Of a stretch of 64,000 nucleotides of DNA, positions 33,801 through 44,178 are shown one piece after another (within the stretch, counting starts at the first letter, position 1; the number at the start of each line of letters is the position of its first letter). This stretch comes from Panicum virgatum. Taxonomy: Eukaryota > Streptophyta > Magnoliopsida > Poales > Poaceae. Location: the NCBI RefSeq assembly GCF_016808335.1, contig NC_053149.1, positions 20,556,733 through 20,620,732 of the forward strand, read 5' to 3'. The translations under genes were made by a program, and so were the position numbers. The notes under the pieces are model-generated. The model was not told where the DNA came from, did no database searches, and saw only the letters and a list, made by a program, of their open reading frames with translations.

Positions 33801-34277
33801 AGTAAATAGCTTTAATAAAATTTTGCCAACACTTAAAAGCTAATGCAGTTGAGTCAGCCAGCCTAGAGCCTCATAGTTTGTGTTATACTTGTTGAGTACA
33901 AGTTGTGTACTCACTCTTGCCTCTTCTCTACTTTTTCCTCTTGGTTACGCTACTGCTGCTCAGTTCCTGCCGACACGAGGGAGTTCGTCCAGCGCTACCA
34001 GGACTACGAGGACTTCTAGGTGCTTCGTCTCCCAGTCGACGTCCCTGTGGCGCCCTGCTTCAGCTTCGGAGAGCTTTTACTGTATTTTGTACTTCGCTTC
34101 CGCTGTATCAGACATTTTGTCATTATTGTAATAAATGACATTCGTATTCGCTTTATTATGTCTTTTTACGTGATATGTGCTATGATATACTGTTCATTCT
34201 GTTGTATATACGTGTGACTTGATCCTGGCACGTATATGATTGCTCGGTTTATGTTCTTTTATAAACCGGGTGTTACA
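30818..34277 (+). repeat. 3' LTR of E2
   Basis: 3,460 bases, the same length as the 5' LTR, with three transitions noted between the copies. It contains the same hidden exons (32825-32914, 33964-34019) and an AATAAA at 34130-34135. Confidence 0.95.
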
Positions 34278-35720
34278 GTAATGCGGGTTACAATCAAATT
34301 TTTATGGCCGAAGAAGATATGTTTAAGACGGCCTTTAGATGTCCTGGTTTCGTTAGTTTATTTGAGTGGGTTGTCATGACATTTGGTTTAAAAATACTGG
34401 CGCTACTTATCAGAGGGCTATGAATTTGATCTTCTATGATTTGCTTGGTGTTGTTTTGGAAGTCTATATTGATGATATTGTGATTAAATCGGCCGGTTTA
34501 GGTAATCATTTGGCTGGTTTAAGAATTTCTCTCAAAAGGATGTGTCAGTATGGTTTAAAGACGAATCATTGAAGTGTGCTTTTGGTGTATCAGCTAGGAA
34601 ATTCTTGGGCTTCATTATTCATGAGAAGGGCATAGAGATTGATCCAAAGCGAATTGAAGCCATGAGAAAAGTGGAGGCTCCTACTTGCAAAAAGGATTTG
34701 CAAAAGTTTCTGGGCAAAGTAAATTACTTGAGAAGATTTATATCTAATTTGTCTGGAAAGATAGATGCTTTTACTCCTATTCTTCGATTAAAGGATGAAA
34801 CTGAATTTACTTGGGGTGCAGAGCAGTAAGAAGTTTTTGAGAAGATCAAGAAATATTTATCTTCAGCACCGGTTCTCAAGGAACCTAAGAGAGGTATTCC
34901 TTTTAGGCTATATGTGGCGGCAGAAGATAAAGTTATTGGTGCTGTTTTGACTCAAGAGACCGAAGGAAGAGAGTATATTATTACATATGTGGGCCGATGG
35001 CTTATTGATGCAGAAACGAGGTACGCTTTTATTGAGAAGTTGTGTTTATCCTTATATTATGCTTGTATCAAGTTAAGATATTATTTGTTATCTAGTACTT
35101 GCATAGTTACTTGTCAAGCCGATGTTATCAAGTATATGATACAAAAGCCGATTTTAAGTGGTAGAATCAGAAAGTGGGCTTATGCATTAGTGGAATATGA
35201 TTTGGTCTATGAATCTTTGAGAGCTGTTGAGGGCCAAATTGTAGCGGATTTCATTGTTGAACATCGGATTAATGATGAGCATGATTTAGAAGTCGGCTAT
35301 ATTATTTGTTCACCATGGAAGTTGTTCTTTGTTGGATCAGCTTGTGATGATGGTCAAGGAATTGGTGCCGTTTTTATTTTTCCAAGTGACACTATTTTTC
35401 AATTTTCAAACCGATTAGAGGACAAGTGCACGAATAACCAAGTTGAATATGAATCACTTTTATTTGGCTTGGAATTTTTGGAATCTATGGGCGTCAAAAT
35501 GTGGAAGTCTCTGGAGATTCACTTCTGGTGGTGCAGCAAGTATCTAAGGTATGCCGATGTTATAATGGGAATTTAAATGCATATCTTGATAGATGTCTTG
35601 ATATTATCTCTTGTTTTGATAAGTTTGTAATTCGGCATATTCCAAGAGAGGATAATAAAAAGGCTAATACTCTGGCTCAGCATGCATCCGGCTATAATGT
35701 TAAAAAAATATTTTAACATG
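34278..35720 (+). pseudogene. E1 reverse transcriptase C-terminal part, RNase H and second RNase H-like domain
   Basis: Continues E1 after E2: FRCPGFVSLFEWVVMTFGL, then the catalytic VYIDDIVIKSA box (34465-34495), then FLGFIIHEKGIEIDPKRIEA and the connection and RNase H segments (LYVAAEDKVIGAVLTQE). After it comes a second RNase H-like domain (FFVGSACDDGQGIGAVFIF ... NNQVEYESLLFGLEFLESMG; about 35320-35500), the extra, archaeal-type RNase H that marks the Tat lineage. Stops or frame changes fall at about 34560, at 34829 and near 35530. In the extra domain the usual Asp-Gly pair of the first active-site strand reads Gly-Ser-Ala. Confidence 0.82.
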
Positions 35721-35940
35721 AGAAAGCCGATGCGAGTAACAGCCGAGTTACTGGTTCTGGACCAACCGGTCCGACCGGTCGTGGCCACGACCGGTTGGAC
35801 CGTCGAGACCGGTCTGACCGCTCAAGCGGTTGGAAATAGCTGTTCGGCCCAATTTTATTTGAAAAGTAAGGCTGAAACTAGTGATTGGAGGATGCCTATC
35901 ATAACATATTTAAAGGATACTGGTCATGGTGCAGAAAGAA
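35721..35940. other. Degraded RNase H-integrase spacer of E1 with GACCGGTC repeats
   Basis: GACCGGTC-type octamers cluster at 35765-35820. No domain is recognisable, apart from a short segment (DWRMPIITYLKDTG) that commonly precedes integrase in this lineage. Confidence 0.6.
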
Positions 35941-36680
35941 ATATTCGGTGATTGTCATTCAAATATATTTTGATTGGTGATGAGCTTTATCGTCGAACCG
36001 CCGAAGATTTGCTTCTTAAGTGTTTAGATTCTGATTAGGCCTATGTTGCTATGGGAGAAGTTCATGAGGGCAACTGTGGTACACATCAATCGGCTCCTAA
36101 AATGAAGTGGTTGCTTAGAAGAGCCGATTTTTATTGGCCTAGTATTATGGCAGATTGTTTTAGATATTATAAAGGGTGTGAAGAATGTCAGCGGTTTGGT
36201 GACGTACAATTAGTGCCTGCTGTGTTATTACATCCTATTATTAAGCCATGACCGTTTAGAGAATGAGAGTTGGATTTTATTGGTCAGATTAATCCTATTA
36301 TTAAGCCATGGCAGATTGATGAGGTGAGCGACAAGCGGCTACAAACTTTGAAGGAAATTGAGAAGAACAAGCTTTGGATTGCTAGGGCCTACAATAAAAA
36401 AAGGTAAGAGCCAAATCTTTTCAGGTTGGTGAGCTGGTTTGGAAGACAATTTTGCCTCTTGGGACAAAAAACAAAAAGTTTGGGAAGTGGTCGCGAAGTT
36501 GAGAAGGACCGTATAAGATTATCAAGATTATCTTCGGCAATTCTTATATGGTGGAGACGCTGCAAGAAGAACGTCTTCCAAGAGCTCTCAATGGAAAATA
36601 TTGGAAGAAATATTATCCCAGCGTGTGGCAAGACGCTTGAAGACGAAGGTGGCTGGCATAAAAATGTGGCCCTTAGCATT
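35941..36680 (+). pseudogene. E1 integrase, catalytic core deleted
   Basis: The N-terminal HHCC zinc domain survives (HEGNCGTHQSAPKMKWLLRR ... GCEECQRF, 36060-36210). The sequence then jumps past the DDE core to the C-terminal region (ETLQEERLPRAL in another frame, 36550-36590). The 19-base block ATCCTATTATTAAGCCATG occurs twice, at 36232-36250 and 36292-36310, next to the loss, and may be its footprint. No integrase activity is possible. Confidence 0.75.
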
Positions 36681-36782
36681 ATTTTAGCCTTGTAATTTCT
36701 CTATAGATCATGTATTTATATAGCTTCTGGTACTTGCTTTTTGGCTTGCTAATCTCACCAAAAAAGTAGGGGGGGCATAATT

Positions 36783-37230
36783 TGGTAGCCAAAATTGGCA
36801 TCTGCCGAGGCCGACCGGTCTGACCGGATCTAGTTACGTTTTGCTTTGTAGAGTCCTTTTGTAACTTGATTTGGAAGAGGTACGTCCTCCCCAGCCTATA
36901 AATATAAAGGCCACGACTGATTGAAGTTTTTCTACCCAATCGAATCAATCAATATACAATTTTTTTTCAAACTCTAGCTTTTTCCAATCTCGTGCTGTTC
37001 TTTGCTCGTCTCTACGGCGTTTAAGGATGTTTTGGGTGGCATTCCGACTCCAAGACAACCCTAGATCTACGAGCTCCGACGGAATTACTCCCGAGCTCGT
37101 GGTTTTAGGTCTTTGCGAAGTTCTCTGCGCCCGACCGGTCTGACTGGTCGCCGGGGTTCGTTGCTGGTGTTGCGATCGTTGCGATCCTGCGCGTTCTAGT
37201 GCTTGTGTATTGTCCAATTCTGCGTCAACA
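36783..37230 (+). repeat. 3' LTR of E1
   Basis: 448 bases, starting TGGTAGCC after a GGGGGGG purine tract and ending GCGTCAACA. It contains GACCGGTC motifs and a TATAAATA box at 36897-36904. Confidence 0.8.
36897..36904 (+). promoter_or_regulatory. TATA box of the E1 3' LTR
   Basis: TATAAATA with the same flanks as the 5' LTR copy. Confidence 0.6.
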
Positions 37231-38283
37231 GCTTGCTAGGCAATTTACATGCGTGTGCACGCATCGGATGCGCGATCACGAGGATTGCCCTGGCGGCCTG
37301 GCGGCTTCCGGAGCTGAAAAAGGTACGAGCAGGGGGCGGCCAACCGACCATCATGCGTTCCCGGAGCCATTGCTGCCATGGACAGCAAGCTCCGGGCATG
37401 ACTCGTGAGGGCAGTAGATGCGTGGAGCACTCAAGGTGTCTATTCCATTCCGATTCGTTTTGGTTGGCGCCGCGGGCGTGCAGAGATGCGCTGGAACCGG
37501 TGTTTTTTTTTACTAGCCTTACTCTAAATACAAGTTGTAATATCTGAATTTACACATGGACTCACACACTACACTCACACACTCGACACACACGCTAAGA
37601 CCTACACCATATACTCACACTCACATGCCTGTCTTGAAGAGATGCTTTCGGACACTAGTTCTCAACATGTATTGAAGGCCACCATAAAATTCTAGAAAAT
37701 CCACCGAAATTCATCCCCACAAGACATCGGACGGGGACCTCCTCCTGAGGAGAGGGCGCTACTGATGCGCTGCCGACCAACCGGTCGCAGGAATCTCTGC
37801 TCCGCTCAAGTCTTAGAGTAAGGGCACTTGCTTAGTGGGACCACCTCGTCAGGGAGTGGACAACTGGTTTCCACTCTAGGATCAGGCTGTTCTCGTCGTT
37901 CTACACGGTGGCTTTGGTAAGCACACACAACACACCGGGACAACAAAAGGAGTGCTGGGGGAGGGAAAAAAAACAATACACATTTCTTGTTCGAGAAATG
38001 AGAAAGGAAATCAGATTTGGGCCAAAAAGAACGACTATGACAAGCACATCACGACCAGCATCGCCACCACCACCAGCAGCGTGTCCCTGGTGTTCGTCGC
38101 GAAGTCCGGCGCGTGCCCTCCGCCGGCGTTCTGCAGGCGCCTGTCAACCAGCCGCGGTGCCGCTGGTCTAGCTCCAACCCCGGCGTTGGGACGTGGACAC
38201 CATTGCCGGCGCCGTGCATCTCTCGCTCGCAGGTTTCTGCGCTGGTGCGCGTGACCAAAGTGAAAGATTTCCCTAAGTAGTCA
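37231..38283. other. No gene recognised
   Basis: Flank of E1. It should be the genomic side once joined to the pectinesterase pro-region, but I could not match it to that family. A CA-rich stretch lies at about 37555-37630. The rest has short frames without similarity. Confidence 0.4.
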
Positions 38284-38627
38284 GGGTCCGTTTAGTTTCT
38301 AAAAATTTTCACCCAAAATTTTTGTCTCCTCTTTTGGACACATGCATGGATCATTAAATATAATTAAAAAACAAAGCTAATTACACAATTTGAATGTACA
38401 CGACGAGACAAATTTTTTGAGCCTAATTAATGCATAATTAGTCATAAGTGCTATAGTAACTCACATGTGCTAATGATGCGGTCAAAGGCCTCAAAAGATT
38501 CGTCTCGCGATTTCCAGGTGAGTTCTGAAATTAGTTTTTTAATTAATGTCCGAAAATTCCTACCGACATTTGGTCAAACATTTAATGTGACACCAAAAAA
38601 TTTTCAATTCACCAACTAAACACACCC
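38284..38627. mobile_element. MITE with GTTTAGTT-type terminal repeats
   Basis: 344 bases. The ends are GGGTCCGTTTAGTTTCTAAA and, reverse-complemented, GGGTGTGTTTAGTTGGTGAA, both continuing to AAAATTTT. The flanking triplet TCA occurs on both sides (38281-38283, 38628-38630), as for PIF/Harbinger-type elements, though TTA/TAA is more usual. The interior has the AAAGATTCGTCTCGCG block common to a large grass MITE family. Superfamily is not certain. Confidence 0.75.
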
Positions 38628-38630
38628 TCA

Positions 38631-39550
38631 TATATATTTAAAAGTAATTTCCTCGAAGGACGCACGTCAGCTACTCAAGTCAAGTGGTTGTCCGGCTCCC
38701 ACAGACCTGGTTTATACTTTCTTGCCACTTCCGTTTATCTGTGGCTAGCTTCTCTGTTCTCGCTCTCCTTGTTGGTCCTCGTGGGATTGAAGCACATGAC
38801 ATTCAGGAAACAGAGCTTGTGAAGTAACAATGTTGTCAAGTGAAACCTAAGAAAATCCGAGTTCAAAAAAAAAAAGAAACCTAAGAAAATGAGAGGAATC
38901 CGAATCCGTCGCTGTGAGGTAAGATGCTATGGAAGTTCATTTCCACTTATCCAGTGTCGGCAACAAGAATAATCCTCCTTTTAGCATTCGGTACATATAG
39001 GTCTAGAATTACTACGTTAACAAGAAAAATCTAAAATATTTGACCGTCCAGTTTTTTTTATGAAAAACGGTACATATGCTATACTTAAATACCTTATTAT
39101 TCTGAATACACATACACAACCTTATCTCTATTAGTATCTTAGACAGTAGATCCTCGAGATTGACGAAGTCACTGTAATCATCTCACCGTTGACGAGCATG
39201 TTACGTACCATTAAAAAAATAGTGCCAGTTAATAAATCCTAGAATAAATTTAGAAAAATATGTACACCCGTGCACCACAAGATAGAAAACTTACACGCTA
39301 AGCTACAGATTGGGCTGCTTCGGGAGCATTTTTTTCTTAGTCTTATGCAAATTTCCGCATTATAGCACGCCAAAACTTGAGGCTCACCCAAACGCTAGGG
39401 CTGGTGTCAGTCAACGGCCTGCGTGTATACATTTGGCTTCGGAGTAAAATGCACCGGTTGTTCAGTTAGGTTCATAAACTTTCAAAATACACATTAGATC
39501 CTCAAACTGAACAATGTATACACGCCATGCGGGCTGCCTGCCCCGCTATG
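38631..39550. other. No gene recognised
   Basis: Intergenic DNA with only very short reading frames and no similarity that I can see. Confidence 0.4.
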
Positions 39551-39795
39551 GACGAATTCGTACTCAGATACAATAAGCTTAATTAATTCATGATTAACTC
39601 ATAATTCGTGGATGGTTACTGTAGCATCACTGTTGCAAATCATGGAGTAAGCAGGCTTATTAAATTCATCTCGCAATTTACAATCTATCTGTGTAAAAAA
39701 TTTTGTAAATAAATTTATTTAACACTTCATGTGTCCAAACATTTGGTGTGATATTTTTAAGTCTAAAATTTTGAAATCTAAACCTAACCACGTAT
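39551..39795. mobile_element. Partial MITE related to the one at 38284
   Basis: Shares the order AATTAATTCATGATTA, GGTTACTGTAGCA, TTCATCTCGCAATTTAC and AACATTTGGTGTGAT with the same grass MITE family, and ends near AAATCTAAAC. No clean terminal repeat was seen on the left. Confidence 0.5.
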
Positions 39796-39939
39796 CTAGT
39801 GGTCTGCATCGGGACCGCGGGTGCCACCTTCTGCCCTGCATTTATTGTCCAACATCCGCATTGCCGAATTTGGCACCTGCCAATTTCCAGAAGGCATGGT
39901 CCAGCAGCACCAGTTCCCCTTCCGGGGTCATGTTTGGTG

Positions 39940-41130
39940 TATCAACAGTATGGTGATCTGTGAGAGCGGCACAGGAGAGAAGATCCTGGACATTCTTCTC
40001 CTAGGAGAGGTAGATGCTGTCAGGCGTGGAAGAGACCTCAAAACCAAGAAAGTAATGAAGAGGACCAAGATCAGACATCAAGAACTTATCACTGAGGCGC
40101 ATCTTCACAAAGTCAATGAACTGAGAGTCGTCATCGGTGATGATCATGTCATCAACATAGAGAAGAAGAAGTGTGCGACCACGAGCATCAGTGATAACAG
40201 AGGAGAAGTGCTCAAACCAGGCCCGAGGAGCCTGCTTGAGGCCATATAGAGATCGACGCAGTCGGCAAACCATGCCAGCAGGGATAGAATACCCCGGAGG
40301 TGGCTACATTTAGACCTCCTCATGCAACTCTCCATTAAGAAAAGCATTCTTAACATCAAGCTGGGAGATGGTCCACTGCAGCACAGAAGCAATAGCAAGG
40401 AGAGTCCGAACAATGGTCATGTGAGCAACAGGAGCAAAAATCGAGTCTTGATCTTATAGACCCAGTTGCAAGTGATAGGAGTGGCGTGAGGCGGTAAGGG
40501 GACAAGATCCCAAGTACCAGTGTGCTCCAAGGAAACAATCTCCTCAGACATGGCGTGCTGCCAATCAGGGTGGGCAGCAGTCTCACGGTAAGTGGTCGGC
40601 TCAGCAAGAGAAGCAACAGTGAAGCCATAGCGCTCTGGAGGGTGTAGAGCACCACAATCACAAAGAGCATATCGAGGTGACAAATCGGAAGGAGAGCCAA
40701 GAAGCGAGGGAGAGGAGTCTGGTGAGGGTGGAGTTCTCGAACGACAAGTGTAAACATGAGTAATCGTCCGAGGCCGCAACACCATAGGAGAATGTCCAAG
40801 GACGGACGGAGGAAAGTCAGCTGGAGGTGAAAGTGGGGAAACTGGTGGAGGAACAGAAGGCGGTGAGGACTCATGTGGAGGTGGAAGTGGGGAAGCTGGA
40901 GGAGGAGTGGAAGGCAGTGAAGACTCAAGTGTAGGTGGAAATAGGGAAGCTGGAGGACGAGCGGGAGGTGGTGAGACAGGTGGTGACATGGAATGAGACA
41001 ACGGAAGAGACATGTCAGGAGGAGTCAGGAAGGAGATAGACTCCATAGCAGTGGAAGAGGGGCTAGAGGAAGGGCGAGGATAAAAAGGACGAGATTCATC
41101 AAAAGTGACATCCCGAAAGATCCTCATCCG
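39940..41130 (-). pseudogene. Copia integrase-RT linker and reverse transcriptase
   Basis: Minus strand from 41130: RIFRDVTFDES, then a Pro/Ser-rich linker (about 40750-41060) with short tandem repeats of PPPxESSxPSxPPPxSPL type, then reverse transcriptase: [11 protein letters not shown], a frame change near 40440, LYGLKQAPRAWFEHF and the catalytic LLYVDDMIIT box (about 40140-40170), then LSDLGPLHYFLG-like sequence to DHHTVDTP. It stops where the element is truncated. The YVDD core is intact but the frame is not. Confidence 0.8.
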
Positions 41131-42060
41131 ACAGGCAACAGGGTCGTAGTAACGTCAACCCTTGTGCTCCGAACTGTACCCAAGGAAAACATACACAACT
41201 GACTGAGCAGTCAGCTTTGTGCGCTCACGAGGAGGAAGAAGAACAAAACAGGCACACCCGAAGCACCAGAGGTGACTGCAGCGAGGAGGGTGACCAAAGA
41301 GACGCTCGTGGGGAGTGCAACCCTATCAAACATAGGAGGGCTGTCGGTTAATGAGAAAGACAGCCGTAGAGACACCCTCATCCCAGAAGTGATGTGGAAG
41401 CTCAGACGAAAGCAGGAGAGAACGGGAGGTCTCAAGAATATGACGATGCTTACGCTCAACAACACCATTCTGAGCATGAGCACCAGGGCAGGAGAACTGT
41501 GGAAGAGTGCCATGTGTAGCAAGAAAACGACGATGCGCATTAGAAATGTATTCGCTAGCAGAATCAACACGGAAAGCACGAATGGGCGAATCAAACTAAG
41601 TGCGAATCATAGTGGAGAACTGCTGATAGATGCAGGAGAGGACATAAGATAGATCCAGGTAAACTGTGAATAATCATCAATAAATATGACATAGTAAATA
41701 TGGCCTTCTTTCAAAGTGAAGAGAGCAGGCCCCCATACATCAGAGTGAATGAGATCAAAAGGACACTGTGACACAGAATCACTAGAGGGATATGGGAGTT
41801 GCAGCTGTTTGCCAAGCTTGCAACCTGTACAATGAAGAGCAGTGTCACTAGAAATAGGACCTAAAACACCACTACCAACAAGAGTGGAAATACTAGAACC
41901 GGAGAGATGTCCAAGATGGCGATGCCACTGAGCCGAAGTAGGAGTGGTGGAGGCAGCAGACACAAGTAGTGGAGCTGGGTGATGGAGGAGTGACAATGTT
42001 CGAAGGATGATGTAACCAATCAAGCTCCCATAGACGCTGAGAGTCATGGCGTCTAGGTCC
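41131..42060 (-). pseudogene. Copia GAG-pre-integrase and integrase
   Basis: Minus strand: the zinc-binding pre-integrase segment (HRHLGHLS ... [15 protein letters not shown], about 41790-41925), then the integrase core ([30 protein letters not shown], 41650-41760). Further on, in another frame, is a segment around 41500-41570 with the family's [16 protein letters not shown] pattern. At least two frameshifts. In the family it inserts the DNA copy into the genome. Confidence 0.75.
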
Positions 42061-43290
42061 AGTCCCCATCAAGAGCCCCGAGCAGAGATCCTGAACACAA
42101 CAAGAGTTAGACTCAAGAATAATACGACAACCATTATCAGTGATCTGACCGGCAGACATCAACTGCATGGTGAGCTGAGCGATATGAGAAACAGTAGGAA
42201 CATGAAAAGAAGATGTTGAGAGAACACCCCGGCCAACAACTGGAAGAGAGGTGGCATCAGTTGTCTAAACAATAAGAGGTGGATCAACACGAGACATAGA
42301 GGATAACTAACTGGAATCTGGAGTCATGTGGAAAGATGCGTCCGAGTCAAGAAACCACTTAGATGAAATACCTGAGGGAGGAGGTGGTGGTGAAGGACCA
42401 GAAGCCTGAGCAGTAGTGCTAGAGGGTGAGGGAGAAACCATAGTGAGGTGAGGTAGTAGCGTGAGGAGCTCTTGCTCCACAGCAGAAACGGAGCGAGTAG
42501 CACTCGAGCTACTAGACCCACCATGGCGAGCCAGCTTGTCGCATTGCTTCTTGCGACAAACAGCCTCAGGGTGACGACCCTTGCCACAGTAGCCACACAG
42601 GTCCCCGGAGTCTGGTGTAGTACTCGTCGTCGAGGGTAGTGGGGGTGGTGATGGGTGAGGGTCGCTTTGCACAAGGGGAGCACGGGCAGCCAGAACAGAG
42701 GGTTGTGATGCCCCACTCAGGCCCCCCCGCTCGAAGCCGAGACACCTCAGCGCGTAGCTCCGGCTTTGCCTCATTAAGAGGCAGGCAAGGTCGACGAGTC
42801 AGGAGCTGGGACCTGACAACCTCAAACTCAGGACGGAGGCGGGAGAGAAAGTCGTGAAGGTGTAGAGTCTCCCGCTGACTCTGGTGACAATCGCAGCACC
42901 GGCAAGTGCCACTAGCACAAAACTATGCACCTAAGATGTCTAGGCGATGCTAGACAGCAGACACCTGATGGTGAAACTCCTCCATAGTGGAGTCGTGTTA
43001 GTGAAGCAACTAAGCCTCCTCGACCACCGCAAGGTACAACGCCTCATTACGGATCTTGTAACTGCGCCAGACGTGAGCCCACATTAGGTGGGAAGTGGAG
43101 AGACCATGAAGGGACATGGAAATGTCAACCTCCATGCTCGCAAACAGGATGCCTTGGCACATGTCTCCTCACGTAGCTAGGCCGCCTGGCTATCACGGTT
43201 TGACTTGTACGCCTCCAGCTCAGCCTCAAAAGCGTCGAGGAGAGGCTTCTTCACCTCATCGGTAGCATTGGGTGCATAGGTCGGCGGAGT
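42061..43290 (-). pseudogene. Copia gag C-terminal part and protease
   Basis: The minus strand continues gag from the composite insertion (43290, TPPTYAPNATDEVKKPLLDA) through several frame changes to a CCHC zinc knuckle (CGYCGKGRHPEAVC, about 42570-42610), then protease. The protease active site reads WFLDSDASFHMT where the family has Asp-Ser-Gly, so the Gly is replaced by Asp and the enzyme should be inactive. Confidence 0.75.
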
Positions 43291-43295
43291 GGGAG
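43291..43295. repeat. Target-site duplication of the composite, copy 1 (GGGAG)
   Basis: GGGAG before the TGTAATGACC end. The second copy is at 54448-54452. Confidence 0.9.
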
Positions 43296-43556
43296 TGTAA
43301 TGACCCGACCCGGGGTAACGGTTAAGATCTACTCTGCATGTTGAGTAAATCACCCCTGCTAAATAACTCTCTTGCGCTTTCGTCCTCGCTTGGCGCAAAA
43401 GGTTGCAACCGGAGTTATTCAACTACCCTGGGCCTGGTATTTAAACTGGTCTGGACTCTACTCCACTTCCAGTATGGGACTAAATTCGCGCCGCTACAGT
43501 AGCTGCTACAATAGCTCCGAATTTTGGGCCGGCCCACTCTCCCGTGGGCTGTTACA
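43296..43556 (-). repeat. Short LTR of the TRIM-like element (3' copy)
   Basis: 261 bases. On the minus strand it starts TGTAACAGCCC and ends GGGTCATTACA. The partner copy is at 54188-54447. Confidence 0.92.
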
Positions 43557-43572
43557 ATCATCCCCCCTTAGG
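43557..43572 (-). other. Polypurine tract of the TRIM-like element
   Basis: Minus strand CCTAAGGGGGGATGAT, directly before the short 3' LTR. Confidence 0.85.
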
Positions 43573-43854
43573 ACTCGACGTCCCCGTCGAGTACCAGACC
43601 AACCTAAATACCACCAGGATCTCCTCTCTTGGCCACGTCCCATACGTCTAGTGCTAAGGTCCCATGTACCACGTCCGTGCGTCCAGTGCCAACGGTCCCT
43701 GTGCCACGTCCGTGCGTCCAGTGCCGGCGCATCCCCGATGCCCGCGCATCTGTGCCCACATGCGCCCGCCCACATGCCGGTGGCATCTGCGACCACGCGC
43801 CCGTGCTCATGCCCGCGCACTTCTGCCCGTATGTGGCGTGAAACCGCGAGAGTC
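43573..43854 (-). other. Non-coding interior of the TRIM-like element
   Basis: About 280 GC-rich bases with no coding domain. It contains two copies of a CCACGTCCGTGCGTCCAGTG motif (43671-43690 and 43704-43723, + strand) and a series of CCCGCGCA/CCCACATG variants. With the LTRs the parent element would be about 0.83 kb, the size of terminal-repeat retrotransposons in miniature. Confidence 0.75.
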
Positions 43855-43867
43855 GGCTCTGATACCA
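43855..43867 (-). other. Primer-binding site at the F LTR / TRIM interior junction
   Basis: Minus strand TGGTATCAGAGCC (tRNA-Met type), two bases after the F LTR end. It duplicates the site at 54173-54185. Confidence 0.9.
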
Positions 43868-43938
43868 CCTGAAGCGTCCCCTCATAAGAGAGAACTTAAA
43901 TGTGATACAAACATCAGTCCCAGGAGGCTGATGCCACA

Positions 43939-43944
43939 TTTATT
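43939..43944 (-). terminator. Poly(A) signal AATAAA in the F LTR
   Basis: Minus strand TGTAATAAATG context, the same as in the E2 LTR, about 70 bases before the LTR end. Confidence 0.6.
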
Positions 43945-44140
43945 ACATCAGATGGTTCATTACCAAACAAACCTCCGAGGAGGACACTCGATACAGACGA
44001 TAATAAAAAGTAACCAAGCTACGACATAACACCAGACCGCAACCCACATGGGGTCTAACTCGGGCTCAGAGTACTACGTCAGCGAAAACATCTCGGACAG
44101 GGCCGGTTCCACAGGCAAGGTTGGGTGTAGAACGATAACC

Positions 44141-44178
44141 CTACACTGCGTCGTCTGGTACGAAGTCTGGGTCTTCTT
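44141..44178 (-). other. Candidate LTR-encoded exon 2 of F
   Basis: 38 bases after a TTACTTTTTACAG acceptor. It joins exon 1 in the same phase as in E2 and encodes EEDPDFVPDDAV followed by TAG (44143-44141). Confidence 0.55.

Larger units (their letters stand above)
22215..34277 (+). mobile_element. E2: young chromodomain Ty3 (gypsy) LTR retrotransposon, 12,063 bp
   Basis: Two LTRs of exactly 3,460 bp (22215-25674 and 30818-34277) start TGTAACACCC and end GGGTGTTACA. The flanking duplication is GTAAT. A tRNA-Met type primer-binding site (TGGTATCAGAGCC) follows the 5' LTR and a purine tract precedes the 3' LTR. I found only three differences between the LTRs, all transitions (24931 A/33534 G, 25080 C/33683 T, 25481 C/34084 T region). 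The Gag-Pol frame is open once a 111-bp intron is removed and ends in a chromodomain-like segment. This is a Tekay/Del-type chromovirus that could still be competent. Confidence 0.95.
17574..37230 (+). mobile_element. E1: Tat-type Ty3 (gypsy) LTR retrotransposon, decayed, interrupted by E2
   Basis: The order gag, protease, reverse transcriptase, RNase H, a second RNase H-like domain, then integrase is that of the Tat lineage. The 3' LTR (36783-37230) is complete and preceded by a GTAGGGGGGG polypurine tract. The 5' LTR is a truncated copy with no recognisable primer-binding site. Every coding region has stops or frameshifts, the protease motif is mutated and the integrase core is deleted. E2 is inserted in the reverse transcriptase gene. 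No 5-bp target duplication could be matched, in line with damage at the left end. Confidence 0.87.

Noticed and set aside
37231..37430. Possible missing N-terminus of the pectinesterase on the far side of E1
   Set aside because: No inhibitor-domain pattern could be recognised in any minus-strand frame, and E1 has no matching target duplication.
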